A stretch of 64,000 nt of DNA, taken from positions 9,351,501 to 9,415,500 of the forward strand of contig JAXRKN010000045.1 of assembly GCA_038502055.1 (NCBI GenBank), in the 5' to 3' direction. Below, piece by piece: positions 1 through 15,000 of this stretch (position 1 is its first letter; the number at the start of each line of letters is the position of its first letter). Origin of the DNA: Tanytarsus gracilentus (lineage: Eukaryota > Arthropoda > Insecta > Diptera > Chironomidae). The translations under genes were made by a program, and so were the position numbers. Under the pieces are notes generated by a model, which worked only from the letters and a program-made list of their open reading frames with translations, ran no database searches and was not told the DNA's origin.

Positions 1-3000
1 ATACGTTTTGAGTGATAAATTTTTTAAATAATTTTTTGAACTTTAACAATTTTATTCTTCAGATTTTTAGTAATTTAAATTTTGACCAATTTTCTTTCAT
101 TTCCACCCTGTTAATTCTAAAACTTTTTCCATCTTGGTGTGAAAGCAAACATTTGCTGATTTTGCTTAAGCATAAAAGACCTTTTCGCACTATATGCACA
201 CACAGCACCATGGCTATAGATTTATTCAATATTCCCTTGAAAATTGTAGCCAATAATAAAATTCCTCTTTCAATTCATGCTTATTGTTTTTGGAGAGTTT
301 TATCATGCCAGAGGATAATATAATTTTTGGCATAATTATTTTGCCATCGCACACACATCGAGTGAGAGAAAATATTCTCATGAATATCCCGAGCATGTAC
401 ATTGCATATTTGGTGTGAGAGTTTATGGGGTGTTGGGGTTTATGCGGCTTTCCAATTGTAGTCTGGCACATTTCGGGCACATTAATTATGTTCTCATGGC
501 GATAAATCTCCGCTTAAATGTGTAGACATTGTGTCTAGTGGAACGAGAGTGCCTATCTGACATTTAATGATCTCTTAAAAAGGAAAATTTCTTTAATCAT
601 AATCCCATTAGTGGATAAAACAACAAAACTGCCGAAGAAAACTTTTTTCTCCCTCCATTAATTTTCGCCTTAATACTTAACAACCACCGTGGAGAATTGC
701 AAGGAACACAATAATCCCTTAATTCAATTTTTCCTGCTGCCATCAAAGCTCATTGGCACACCATCATATCGAGCCGACCGACAACGACGCTCATTTATTG
801 TTGACATTAAAGCCTTACAAATAGGTTTAACTAATTTCAATTGATTTTCTCGCTTCTTATTCATTTTCGACTGTCTGTCGCTAATTCTTTGTCAAAAAAA
901 ATAATTCAGTATAAAAATTATTTTATTTTTCTCCTTCTAAATATTTAAAGTATTTTGAAATAAATTTTTATAACTTCCTCAACAATTAACAATTTACTCT
1001 TCCCTCGTTCTAATCATTAAATAAAGAAGAAAAGTATCGGAAGTTTAATTTGTATTCACATCAATAAATCAAAGTATAAAATTTTTATTTTCATCCAGAC
1101 ATTTTCAAAATCACATTTTCTATGCTGGCATTCATTCATAAAAATTAAACTGATTTATTTTCATTTCATGCCATTCCATAAATCACCTCGACGATGGCTT
1201 TGACTCAATTGATTTCTTGTTTGTGTCTCAAGAATTATCATAACATTAGCTCGCATTATTTTCTAAATATTTACGTTTATGGTTTTTTATTTTATATGTT
1301 CACGGATTCTCGAAAATTGAGGAGGCGATGGAGTGTGAAACGTAGAGAAAATATGAATAATTTCTAAAACATCACGTTTCATAAATCGGTATATTGTTAT
1401 GTACATATTTACAATGGTTGATGTTTGTAAATTGTCAGGTAGGTAGAAGAGGGAGGTGCAAAACAAATTAAAGTAATGTGTCGATTATATTTTATGCACT
1501 GCATTGAGTCGGCATCACAATGCCGTAAATTATTTGTATATTTTTGAAAGTGGGAAGTCATTTAAAATTTACGATCGTTAAACTTGAAATTATCATGTTT
1601 TTAATGAACTCTGGAGCTGGGTAATTTTTTTGACAATTTTTAATGGAACTTGATTAATTATTTTTATCTCGACTTCACACTCAATTAAGATTTAATTTTC
1701 TCATTTTTCCTAATGGATTTTTGCATCTGCATTGAGCTCACAAAACACTAAAAAGCCCTTTTAAGTTAACTGCATAACGTTGCTTCTTTCTTCCTTGTGT
1801 ATGAAGTGATAATAATGTGGAATGCTATAAACACTGGTTTACTTCATGCGAAAATAATCCTTTCTCGAAATATGGATTCACTGTGTGCGCTACAATGCCT
1901 TCACAATCTATCCCAAAAAAATTCTATGAATATTTTTTCAAGCGAAAAATGCTCCACATCTTGTGCATTTTCATGGCACACAACAGCAAAACCATATTCT
2001 CACTCGTGAGATTTATAAAATGCCATAATGCACATGCATATAGTGAGAGTCTGACTACACCGAAAAAAAATTCCTCTTTTATCTCCGTTGTATTGTTAAT
2101 GGTACAAGAGCCATAAAACGAGAGTGTGAGACGCAAAAAAGGAGCATAAAACATGCCATTAATAGCATGTGAAATTTTCTAGAGAGAAAAAAGTGCTGTG
2201 AAGCGTTTAGTTGCATTTTTACAAGAAATGCATGTTTCATGTTCATCAAGTCACATTTGCAGGCGAACAACACAAAGCATAAACAACATCGTGATGCAGC
2301 AACATACTTTTCCCATTATTTATTTTTTTTCGGTGCAAAACATTCTCAAATTACTTTTTCTCATTTTCTAATTTCTTTCTGTCTCGTGTATAGCAAATTA
2401 CAATTATGAACACCATGAAATGAGCTAGAACGAATTTTACTTCGAAGATTTTTAATAATTTCAGGATTTTATTAAAAATAAAAATGTTTTTGAGGGGATG
2501 AAGTGTGATAATATGGTGTCAAATTTTATAACAGCGTTGTTGTTGCTACCAGGGGTTGAAAATATTTGTTGGTCCATTAAGGATTGTTAATGAGATCTTA
2601 GAGAAACAGATTTTAAGTAACGAGGGTGATTTTTTTGTTATTTTCTATAACTTCTAGCTTTTGAAGGTGAAAATAAATTCTCAACTAAAAATGAATATTT
2701 ATGGAGTGTTTAAAAATTCCCCGCAAAATTCCAATTTTTGATAAGAAACCTCGATCCCATCTCAAGTTCCACTCTATTTTGGTATTTTCAGATTTTTATC
2801 TTAATTAGACCACTTTTATCTCTCTACTTTTGGGTCCTTTTTTCCCTCAAATAATGAAATCGAGTTCCGTCACCCCAACGCAACTTCCATTTTCCCTCTC
2901 CCGACACGAATGAAATATTTCATAATTATATCCACCTTGCCGCTTTTATGTAGCATTAAAAAAATAGAATCACTAGATGAAGAAATGACGAGGATGCTCC

Positions 3001-6000
3001 TCTACACGTTTCACATTCCTTCTTTTCTCATTTTTATTTTTATCAAACATGCAACATCTGTTTGGGGTTTCAGGGCGAAGGAGAACGAAGAAAAATTTAA
3101 GCAGCAGCAAGCAGAAGCACCAAAGAACCATAAATGTTTGTTTCGAGATAATGCCATTTCATTCCTTTTCCTCTTTTCCTTCTTCTTATTTCAGCTAATT
3201 CTTTGCTTCATTCCGTAATAACTTTTTTTCTCTCTTTTTTTTCGCTGCGATTTACAAAGAAATCCGAATGGAACAAAAAAACGAAATCATTTCATCTGTC
3301 AGTGTTTTTTTGCTTTTCTGTTTGCTTTTCTCACAACAAAAAAAAAATACTGAAAGATATTCTACCTTTAATTTTTTTTTGGAAATCCCTTGTGAGGAAT
3401 TTTAGACTTAAAATTATTTTCAAAATAATTTTTAGAATTTTAGTAAAATAATTTTCATCCTAAAAGTTCACGCAATATTCTTTTGTGTCCGATCGTGCAA
3501 TTTGAAATGAAAATTGCTTGATTGTTTTACGTGTTGTGTGTTTAAGCTGCTTAAAATGGTTGTAATTGGCCTCAGCGAGAGCTCACAACGGCGCATTGCA
3601 GACGAAAAACAAAGGAAGATGCCCGCGAAGAAGTCCGCAACGGAGAGTCTGTCTCTTCGTGCAAAAATAATTATTTACTATAAGGAAAAGAGAGAACCTC
3701 GTAATTATACGAACATACAGCGCCGCCGCCGCTCAAATTTTATGGTATTATGAATCAATTCCTGTGGGGAGATTTTAACTCTTCTTTTTTTGTTTGAGTT
3801 TGGTTAAAGAACATTAAGAAGAATTTATTTAAAGGAATAAAAATAATACTCGAAACATGATGCGAGACAGATGAACATTATAATCAGCAATATTCAGTTT
3901 CATGACAGATTTTATCCCATCTCATGCTTATATCCACAAGCAATCGCTGCTGGATGTTGGGATCTTGCATGCGATTTTAAACAATGAGATTTTTATGAGT
4001 TTGAAATAATTTTTTGTCGCTAAAAATTAAAAAGATTTATTTTATTTTTTGTTTTATTTTATTGGAAATTCAAAGAAATGAGCCGTTAAAATTTGAATTT
4101 AGAAGACAGCTCACTCGAGTAAAATTTTCTTTGTTTACATTCTGCGAACAAAATTTTTGAGTCGAAATTTTATTTCTAATCCAATATATTCAAAACTCAA
4201 TTATCCGTTGATAATGCATCAAAATCGCATACTAAATAAATTTAAAACTTTAAGTATTTGAAAATCCATCAAACAATTTCAAAAATGCATTTTCAGCATT
4301 TAAAAATCTTCACTTTAATTTTAATTGAAAATATTCTCAAACTGAATTTCTAAATCTTCATTAAAATTTTAATTATTTAAAATGCGAAAATTTCCTTCGG
4401 ACTTTCGCATAGCGATGAAGTTAAGATAAATGAGATCTCTCGCTTTCAATTTGCATTTTGTTCACTCAAATGATTATGAATGAATTAATGAAAGGCAAGA
4501 ATATTCTGGTAAATTAATATTTTCAATTGTGTATCTATAGAGAGAACATGTGTGTGCACGTACACAATATGAAACTTGATACGGATTGCTTCGATATAAT
4601 AAAAAGTGAATAATTGGTATTATAACGCAGAGAAAAAACAATTGCAAGGAATCACAGCCAAGATTTTTATGCTCTGCTTAGTTGATTTGAAGACAAAAGG
4701 ATTTTTTTTTGCATTCTACACCGGAAAAAATATCTCGCATGGTTGTTTCTGCAAAAACATATTCATAAATCTATTAAATTACATTGCAGTAGGTACGAGT
4801 GCAGATTGTGTTCTCTTCTTTTTTCGCACAATAAATTTTAAAGTGCTCATCTGGGATTAAAATAGCTCTTTCTCGCTCAACATCTTCGGTGGAGATTAAT
4901 AAAACAACAATAATTTAATGTTGATGAAAAATTAATCTTTCTCCGCATGAAATTCATCTTCTGACATTTAAAACTAGTTTTTATCCCTGTCTCGCTTTTG
5001 CACAATGAAATCTTCGGTGGAGAGAGAGAAAGAGACAAATTGGTTGCACAATTTATGAAAAATCGTCGTTGTAATTTAAAAGGGAGACGAGAGAGAGAAA
5101 AAAGGAAAAAGTGAAGGGAAGTGACATCAGCCAAAAGGGAATATTAAGTCATGCTGAAATTCAGTTTTAATTGGATTGCGTAATAAACTAATTTTTGGTG
5201 AAATATGTTGAGAAATTTTTATAAAATTAAAAGGGGATAAAAAACTAATTTTTAAACATAAAATTGCATAACTTTTGACATTTCTCTCTATTGTGATGAA
5301 AAATTGAATTATTTTCATTTGACGCCTCACATTAAGGAACGCAAATGTGCATGGACAGAAATTATAATTTTCGATTTGAAAAAAAAGGTCCCTCGACATC
5401 TGTCACGATTAAATCATCGAACTAATTTTTATTGCCATCATATCTCTCTCCATCTTGCGATACAATTTTTCAGTTTTTTTTAATGAAATAAAAAAGTTTT
5501 TTAGCTTCATCCATCACAGCTCGATGAGCAATCAGTTTCAATTAACTTGTCCATTCATTTGAAATTCTCGCTCTCGGTCTTCATCATGCATCGTCGTATA
5601 GAAATTTATACATAAATAAATTTAATCGTCTTTTTATGTATCTTCATATGTGTGTTTATGTATCCATCTGGCGGCAGTCAAACAGTGAAAAGATGTCGAA
5701 TTGTTCTTCTAATCATCCATAATAGAAAATTGCTCACTGACTCGACAAATAAGACGGACACGAAATGATGCATGCTTGAATTAAGGAGAATTTCTCGCAG
5801 ATTATTATTTCAATTTGCACACACACACAGTAATTGATCCTCAATTATTTAATTCTTCGAAATTATTTTGCAATTTACTGAAAATATAATTAGAAGCTTC
5901 ATTGTAACGGGAGAGAATTTCAATTGGCTAAAAACAAGATGTTATTAATCGCTAATTGTGCCAATTTGTGAGCATAAATGTAATTATTAGGATGTTCGAA

Positions 6001-9000
6001 ATTTATTAATTATCTTTTTTGATTTAAATTAAAAACGCGAGCATTAATCAAATTATTCTCATTTTGTGATTTTTTTGCAATTTAAACCTCATTAAACTTT
6101 TTAACCCAAAAAGCAATCATGAAATCCATTAAAAAAGTTTTTGCGCTGTTCCATTGACCCATAAAAACTGCCAGCGAAAAAAATAAAATAACACAATAAT
6201 TCACCAATAAAATTGTTTTCATGTTCCTCGGAACACTAAACCACATATTGACTTCACAAATTTGAGTAATTAGCACCGTGATAATAATAAATTATTGGGA
6301 TCATTTAATCCATTCATAAATGTTGATGATCCATTTCCAAAATATCATTTTTCGAATGTCGATAATTTCTTATATTTTCTCACTTAGCTTTAATGCCTCA
6401 ATTTGTCCATTTTTGATCATTTAATTTTTATTTCTAAGCTGATGAATAAAAATTAACAATGAGAAATATTTTTTCTCTATCTCATCCCCGAATTGAATAG
6501 ACATTTTATAAGCAAATGATCGTCTCAAGTCGTAAAATCTCAATAAAAAATTATAATGAGAAGAATTGGTTTAGAGTACGCGCGGTATTCATTTGATGGG
6601 ATTATAAAGTCGTGCATAGCATTTTAGTGTCATAAAAAAACTTGTTACTATTTCTTACATTTTTTAAAGAAAGTTTTTCATCTAGTTGATGTTTTTCTAC
6701 TTCTGACTCAATTTTGTCAGTGCAGATTGATTTATTAGTATTTAATATTGAGTCATGAGAAAGAGAAAGAAGATGTAATGTTATCGTGATGTTGATGATG
6801 ACGATGCAGTAAAATTGCTGTTGTTTTTTACAATTTTATTTATGAAATGCAAGGGATGGAAATTTTCAAAAAAATATTTAAAAATAAATTTTTTTTGTAG
6901 ATAATTTTTGCGACTAAATTTTTAAAAATTTAAACAATTTTATCTTCACCATAAAAAATCTCAACCCTACCCCATAAAAAATAATTCATCATTAAAATGA
7001 GATTGTAAATTGTGTGTATATGTCTGGTAAGCGTTGTAACAACTCAACTATGACTGCACGCCATATAAACCAGCCAACATGAATGATGCTAAAAATTCTA
7101 TTTTTCAACTGAAATCTCACCGAGTAAATGTACCGTTTAATAAAGATAATTTCGTCGACTCATACTTCCTTCTTTCTCTCTCTCCCGCTTCGCGGCATGT
7201 TATTTGCCTTTTGTTGCCTTTGCTTTGGCTTACAGCCATCAAAAAAAAAATATTATGTATCTTTATGGGGAGTGAGTGTGCGCCGCGAACAATTTTCATC
7301 TCAATTCGTGAAAGCAAAACAAACAAACAAGTTTTCTCTTGATTTTTTTTTCATGTTGCTCGTTCTACAATTTACTGGCTCTAATGATGCTTTTTTGAGG
7401 GAGATGCGGTGAGTAAAAGATGAAAGGATTTAGTGCAGATTAAAATTTCATTAAGAAGCGATGAGGATTGAGAGAGTGACAATTTTATAATTTATAATAT
7501 TTGAATTTTAAAAATACGTTAATTTTAAAATTTTGATTCCCTTTAGTTATGGTTTTTTTTGTTACACATTTTTCAACCAATTCTCTTAAGCTCTTTTTGA
7601 CCTTAAAAATTAATTAATTTTACAAGTAATTTTGGGTACAAAAAAAGTGAACCAAATATTTTTTTTGCTCAGTATAAGTTCCGAGAAGGTCAAACGACCG
7701 GGAAAATCAAAAATATACATGAACGCTTTCAAACACGATCAAATAAATTACTTCTATCCCTCTCGAGAAGAAAAAAAATCGAATCACAGTGTTTGACCTT
7801 TTCGTGCTTTAATGAACTTTATATTTCTTAATTCACCCAATCAAATTGCTCACATTACCGCCGGTGCTGGTTACGCGCTTGAGAGCGAGAGAGAATTTAG
7901 GTGCTTTGTTCTTTCTTTTTTCGATTTTTTATTATAGTCGAGCATATACACAAACATTCTTGGTGAGATTATTACATTCGCCATACACTCAACGTGATTT
8001 TTTTCGTCTTGCCTTCATCTCCTTCTTAAACTGCTGCTGCTACATCTCGTGTTCACGTTATTATTATTGCTATACGTGTACATTTCTTCCGCATATTTTG
8101 ATAAATACGGTGAATTTCTCTTCTCCGAGATGTATCTCGAAATAGGTCCCAAGCCAAATTATTTTGTAGCTTGATTTATGAGATTTTGGGCTGTGCTGTA
8201 AACCCTATAATTGATCTCTCTTCATCATATGTTGCGATGCTTATGATATTCTCATGGCAATAATTTCTTTATTTATTTGCTTTAGCATTTTCATCTTGAA
8301 TCATGATCCTGCATACGATTCGCTCTTACTTGATTATCCATTAAATATTACATGAGGATAATCATCGCGTTAATAATTGAAATTCATGAAGGTGAGCTTA
8401 AAGTTGGAGATGGGGTTAATTTGATGGAAGTTTCAAGGTTGTTCTTGGGGTAATTTGAAATTTTTTTAAATAAATAAATCATAAATTTTCAAAATTGGTG
8501 TTTGAATTAAAAAATTCGGTTAATTTTAAGAGATATTTAAGAACAATTTTATAATAAAAAAATTTAACTCTAGCAAGTGGATTTAAGTGGATTTAAACTT
8601 TAAAAGGCATTTAAATCCACATGTTTCCTTCCTCAAAAATCTTTCATTTAATTTATGCAAAATATCTCCACTAAATGCCCACATTAAACATTCGATTCAA
8701 TTCGCTTATCTTTAACTGTGAAATTAACATATTCTAATCCTCAAAGTACTCATTTGCTCTATCAAATGCTAAATAAACAGCGACATTACAAAAACGGGCG
8801 ATAATTGAAGTCATTATGTGGAATTAAAATGGCCGAAAAGAAAAGAAAAATAGCCATAAAGTCTTGGTAGACCATAAAACGTACAAGAGCAAAAATTGAT
8901 TCCGAGCTCGCCATTAAAAATTTAATTTTCTGCAACATTTTCTCGCTTCGTAAACATTTTTTTTTCTCACTGTCATCTTTTGTTGCTGCAATATTTCTCG

Positions 9001-12000
9001 CTCTATGCTCATAAGCGACTTTGAAGGAGCTTAATTGGTCATTAAACATCGCGATAAAAAGAAGTTAATTTAATCTTCGCGATCTCCAGCTCCGATGGAG
9101 TGTATATAAGATCTCATAAGTGCGATAATTCTTCTCATATTCAGAGATTTATAATCGATGTGCACGATGAGAGCGGTGGTTGGGAGAATGAAAGAAAATT
9201 AACGTCCAGATGGAGGAAAAATATATTGCGATGGGAGGATTTTAAAGCAGTTATAATGGATTCATCGAACTCATTATCGGAGACTTTAAGATTTAATTAT
9301 GTTTTATTATCAAGTTGGCAATTAAATTGCTTTTGATGGTCGCGGAGGGAAAATTTTATTACTTTTGCTGAGGAAATGAAAATAAATTAAAAAATAAAAC
9401 CGCTTAAAGGGTTTTTTAAATTTAATTAATTAAAATTCAAAATTTTTAAAAACTAATTTAACGCTGGATTTTTTAAAATCGAATAAACGTTGAAAACACC
9501 GCAAACAAAAAATTACAATCGCCATTCACTTCAACACCATTGAAATTTTAAATAAAAATGCCACTTAATGAACTTCCCATTAAGTTGACAATTCAATGGA
9601 ATTTCACAGTAATTTCAAAAGCTCATTTACCAATTAGTGGACAAATAAAATTAAAAGGAGCAGCGAGAGAAAACTTTCTTAATTTTCTCTCTCGCTTACA
9701 AATTATTGCCAATCTCAATTAAACGAGCCATGAATGAAATGTACACAGAGAAAAAGATGAAAAAGTGTCGTCATCATTGTAGTTCATGAAGGAGCAAACC
9801 ACCCTCGGTATGAGAATTAAGATTAATGCGAGTGTCAGGTCTTGAGAGTGAAAATGCGACATAAAATGAAAATTATACGATGCACTTGAATTTATTTTCC
9901 TCCAACGCCCCTTGTTTGCTCGCTCGCTCTCTAAAAATGCAATTAAGTGCGACTTTAAGAGACATTTATTGTTGGAATTTTATTTTCATATAACTAGTAG
10001 AAAATAATGAAGCGAGAATTGTTGGCGAGGGACGAGTCTTCAAGTGTGATGGCATTAAATTATTATTTTCTTGGTTTTATTTCTTCAACTTTTGAGACAC
10101 TTGAGAACAGACACGAGAGAGAAATTTCTTCATGCTTCATTTTGTTCTGCTCTTTCTCCCTTCAACAAATTTTATTTTTTTAAAAGAAACTTAAAGCAAT
10201 AAAATGTGGAGAGTGCATAAAGAAAAGATCATGAATAACAATTAAAATTAAAAAATGGGCGGAAGCAATGAAAATGTAATGGACAGAGGAAGAAGTTTGA
10301 GTTGTAGAAAAATTATTAATTTTAATTGAAGAAATTTCAACGCTTTTTTAAGTTTTTAAAAATTCACCTGAATAAATTTTTCGATTAAAAACTCAAATGA
10401 CATCGAAGTTCCGGGGGCAACTTTCATTTTCGAAAATGCATACGTTTTTAAAAAATTTATTCATCAGCATTTATTTCAGAATCATTGCAGTCTGTATTTT
10501 AATAATATGTACATGTCGAAGTTGATCACTCGACAGACTTGTATTTTTTAATGAGTCTCTTTTATCTCTTTTTTTGCGCAAGCATTGATTATACTGCAGC
10601 CATACATAAGTGAAAATGTCAATATTTAAAAAAGTATTAATGTACGTGAATATTCAATGCCGTTTGCATAAGAACAGGTCAGCTAATTAACCCTCAAAGG
10701 AGAATATTAAAGTACTCATATGAAATTGCTTTAATTATTCGAAATTCTTAAGAGAGTTGACAGTGGAGGCGAGATGAATATTTAATTATTTTTAATTTAT
10801 CAAAAAATTATTTAAAAATAATAATTCTTTCCTTCAAACCCCTGACTCGACATTCCAAGCAAGAGTTACTACCTTCTTCATTTGTAAATGTAAGCTCCAC
10901 TGCATTTATTTGCGCGCTTACTTAATACTTGAATGAGCAATTTTGCTATGCTTTTATTTTTCCATTCCACCTCGCCATAGTACAAATGAAGTGGAAAAGG
11001 TAGTTACCAGCGCTATAAGAACGTCAGATATGTGTATAAAAGCATGCTCGTAAAAAAACAACTGAAAATGCCAGGTGTATTCGCTTCTGCTGCTGTATCA
11101 TGAAATTAATTGAATTTTTTAGTTTTTCTTCTCTCTTTTGAATTCTTCTTCTTCCACATTTCGTTACACGAGTGAAGAAGAAAAAATTCTACCTTGATAC
11201 ATTTTAATGAATCATTTTATGTGTGTTTTTTTGTTGCTGCCTTTTTCCATTACTTATCAAATGAACGACACAAACGGATGTCGAATCATCAGAAAACTCT
11301 TAGCTACGTTTTTTTGCGATCTCGGGAGATGATGAATTTACTTCACATGCTGCTGGCCCAAAAAAAACGAGCGAATGGCCGTGTGAAGCAGTGGAGAATG
11401 GAGGAAAGATGAATGATATTGTAATATCTTCATTAACTCTTCTTGAATGTGGTAATTTCATCATTAGACATGCATAATTTCCTTTTCGTCAAGGACTAAC
11501 TTACTGTGTGTGCTTCCATTTTTTTATTAAAATTATTATAATTTAAGTCTTTTTATTTTAAAAGAAAGGAACAAAAATTTCGTGTAGATGTTTAACAAAT
11601 TAATGATACAGAACAAAAAAAAATGAATTTTTAACGGAAAATTTGAATATGTTGCTGAAGTAAAAAGTCATAAATCCTTAGATTAAAATTTTAATCCAAG
11701 GATTTAAATTTATTTCAAATGATTTAACCCACAAAAACTCATTGTGTTACCTTCATTAAATCCAACAAACAAAATTACAATTTAATGTTTAATGAAAACC
11801 ATAAAAAAAGATACATGCACACAAAAAAAACAGCAAAAACAATAAAATAAAAATTGCCTTTCATTTCGTCTCTCGCTTTGGCAAATTACATGGAAATCCA
11901 CGTACATATATCCGCATGCCGCATAATTTTCAAGTCTCTAAAGAGACCACCCATGTGTATGCCTCTCTATCCACGAGAAGGGGAGGAATGAGGGAACGAT

Positions 12001-15000
12001 GTATTGCAAGAGAATTTTTGCGAGTTTGAGGTAATTTTTAACATTAATTTCAGCTGATGATGAAATACAAACATGACGGCTGTTGTTACTCAAAAAAAGA
12101 GCCTTCATGACAACATGCAAGAGTGAGAGAGCAGAACTCATTGTTTATCCCAGTCGGTGCGAAACTGATGAATTTGTTACGAAAAATTTTCGAGCAAAAA
12201 TTTTTCCTTGTCATCTCATTTGTCATTCGAATGGACTCGAGTTAACATGTAAATGCTAAAATTAGTGTGTAAGATTCTCTGAAATAATTTCAGTCTGAAT
12301 AATTTGTGTAGTTAATGCGGTGCTGTTTCGTTTCGAGGGAAAATTATTTAATTTAAAAGACATGAAAAAGGCGTGGACAAAAAATTGGGGGAAATTTGTT
12401 TAAAAAAATTATTTATAAAATTAAATTTGTGAAAAAAGTTTTATTCGTGTCTTAAATAAATTGTATTCTAATTTTTTCTGACCCCTCCACCTAAACATTT
12501 TCTCGGTATCATGATTTCGCTTCTTCTTGCTACTCTTTTTCATGTTTACCGAATTAAAGTCTCTTTTAATGACTTGGTAGTCAAAGAGTATCTTTCATTT
12601 CTTCTTCTTCCTCCTTTTTAGTTTTTCTTTGTTTGAATTTAGACGAGAATAAAAAATATTTTTCCATTCGATGACAATGAGATAATCATCAGAATTTAAT
12701 GTGTTCTCTTTCTCTCTCTCCGCTTCCTCAACGACGTGGGAACATTCTTTAAGATCTCTCTTTTTTTTCGGGGCGCTCATTGTCAATGAAGGACTCACTT
12801 GAAAAAATGTTTATCGAACAATGATAAAAGAGAAAAGCAGGAATCTTCTTAAAATTATAAACATTTTTTTCATGGTCAAAATCAATGGACCACCGAACGA
12901 GAGATTTTTTAATTCCGCTATCGAAGCGGCGAGTTTGAAAAAAATACACAGAAAAATTTAATTTCATTAAATGGCGATTAGAAAAATTTCTATTTGAAAA
13001 TTCGTAAAAATAGAAATGGAGGGGTAGACACAAAATGTTTTTAAATTAATAAATTTTCATCCCTTGATTAATTATTGATTCAATCACACGAACGCTTATC
13101 ATTCACTAACTTGGTGGCACAACCTAATTGACATTCTATCCACTGACCACAATCTCTTTCTAACTTCATCGTTTGCTCCGTTAAAGTCAATCTCTTAAAC
13201 TTCTTTTTCTCAAAGCGCTTTTAATTGATAAAACAGAGAAAGGAATAAAATTGACTTAAGCTCCAATTAACCTCAAAATTGAGAATCGAATCGAGAGCAA
13301 AACGGGAGTGCAGAGAGACTTTTTTTTTTGAAAATTGAATAATCAAAAAAGTATCTCAAAACAATAATTTATGTCGGCGTTTCTCTCCTTCCTTGTGTAT
13401 CCATTCTTCAGAAAATTTAATTCAGTTGATCGCTTGTTTTACGAGCTTGCCAACTATTTCGAGTTTTCTGTATGCTGTTGGTTGGCAGCAAGAGATGAAA
13501 ATGGGATGTGAGAAATTTCTTCTGCTGCTGCACAATTGGAGTTAAATGTTGTTTGGGGATTGTTTAGAAATTTTGACGATGTAAATTTATTTTAAAAGTT
13601 TTTAAAAAAATTCCTTCTATAATATTTTAAATTATTATAATTTCCATTAATGTTACAAATTTTTCGAATAACCCCCAAAAATGCCAATCGATCGACACAG
13701 AAAAGCAATAAAACAATTTTTTATAAAAATAATATGGACAGGCATAAAAAATTAATTATAATAAATTACTATTCAATCTCAAATCGATTAGATATCAACA
13801 ATGCTGGCATCTCATTCACTGTGAGAGTTTATTTTTACATCACTCGCATGTTGAAGAAAGAATGAAAGAGGTCCATTATCTCTTTCAAATATTTTACTAT
13901 ATGTGATGTGGGTACACACATCATCAAACGGGAGTTAAAAGATGAGAAAAATAGAAATGTGAATTTAAACATGACTATAAAAGTCACATAAAAAAAATTT
14001 CTTGCCACACAGAGGAGGATTTCGTTACTTCGTTGATGTGAAATTGAAGAGTCTTAATGATTATCTATTTCCATTTTCTATTCTGATTTATCGGCGATCT
14101 CATATTTCATTCCGTGGAAGTCAAGAAATAAATTTGCAAAGAAACTTTTTTATTTAATTTATGCACGATATAAAAAGTTTACGAAGATAATTTAAATAAA
14201 TTTGTGAGATGTTGAAAAATATGTTTACGACTTTCAAGAGGAGACAAATTACTGGCGAGTTCAAAGGAAATTAATTAAGTGGTTTTAAAAATTATTAGCT
14301 GAATAAAGAAAGTTAACTTTTTTAACGGCTTAATGTGATAGTTTAAAATTGACCGTTAAATTTATAAAAATTAAAGTTTTCATCCATTGCAAAATTTTAA
14401 ATTTTCCATCCAAATATTTTTAAGAAATTTCCTTAATTAAAATGTCATCCAAAATTGACATGTAAAAAATCTTCTAATTTTAAAACGAGAAATAATTTTT
14501 TCATCGCCACGATCCTCACGACTTCATCTTTTATTTCTTTTGAAAGAATTTAATTGGCGAATAACAAGATGTAGATGAGAAAAATGTCAAAAGCATCATC
14601 ATCAAATTAAAAGTGAACGATTTCAATTTTCATGAGTGCTCCTCACTCAAACGATAGACGTCAAAAGTCCGTAGTGAGTGAACTGCTGTGTGGAGATGGA
14701 ATATAATGGACAGTTTAGACTAGTTTTCGAGATCTTATCATCTTCAAACGACATAAATATAAAAGCATTTTATCATCATCTGTCATTTCCATTTCTACGA
14801 GAGCCATTAACATTAAAAGTCTGAAAGATGCTCGAAAAACCGCAATTTATATCCATTTTAAACCATCATCTATATCCATTTGAGGCGAACGGCATTGCCA
14901 TTGCTCTCTTTCTACGACTATCACTCGCTCGAGTGACAACCGCATCATATGCATGGGAATGAGTTTGAGGTTCAAACTTCGTCACGATATTTTCTTCGCC

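Noticed and set aside
10866..10999. Partial inverted repeat (ACTACCTTCTTCATTTGTA and a loose complement)
   Set aside because: Pairing is interrupted and the loop is long; it does not resemble a microRNA precursor or a repeat with defined ends.
13861..13925. Two small hairpins (GAAAGAG...CTCTTTC and GATGTG...CACATC)
   Set aside because: Arms of six to seven bases are expected by chance in a window of this size.
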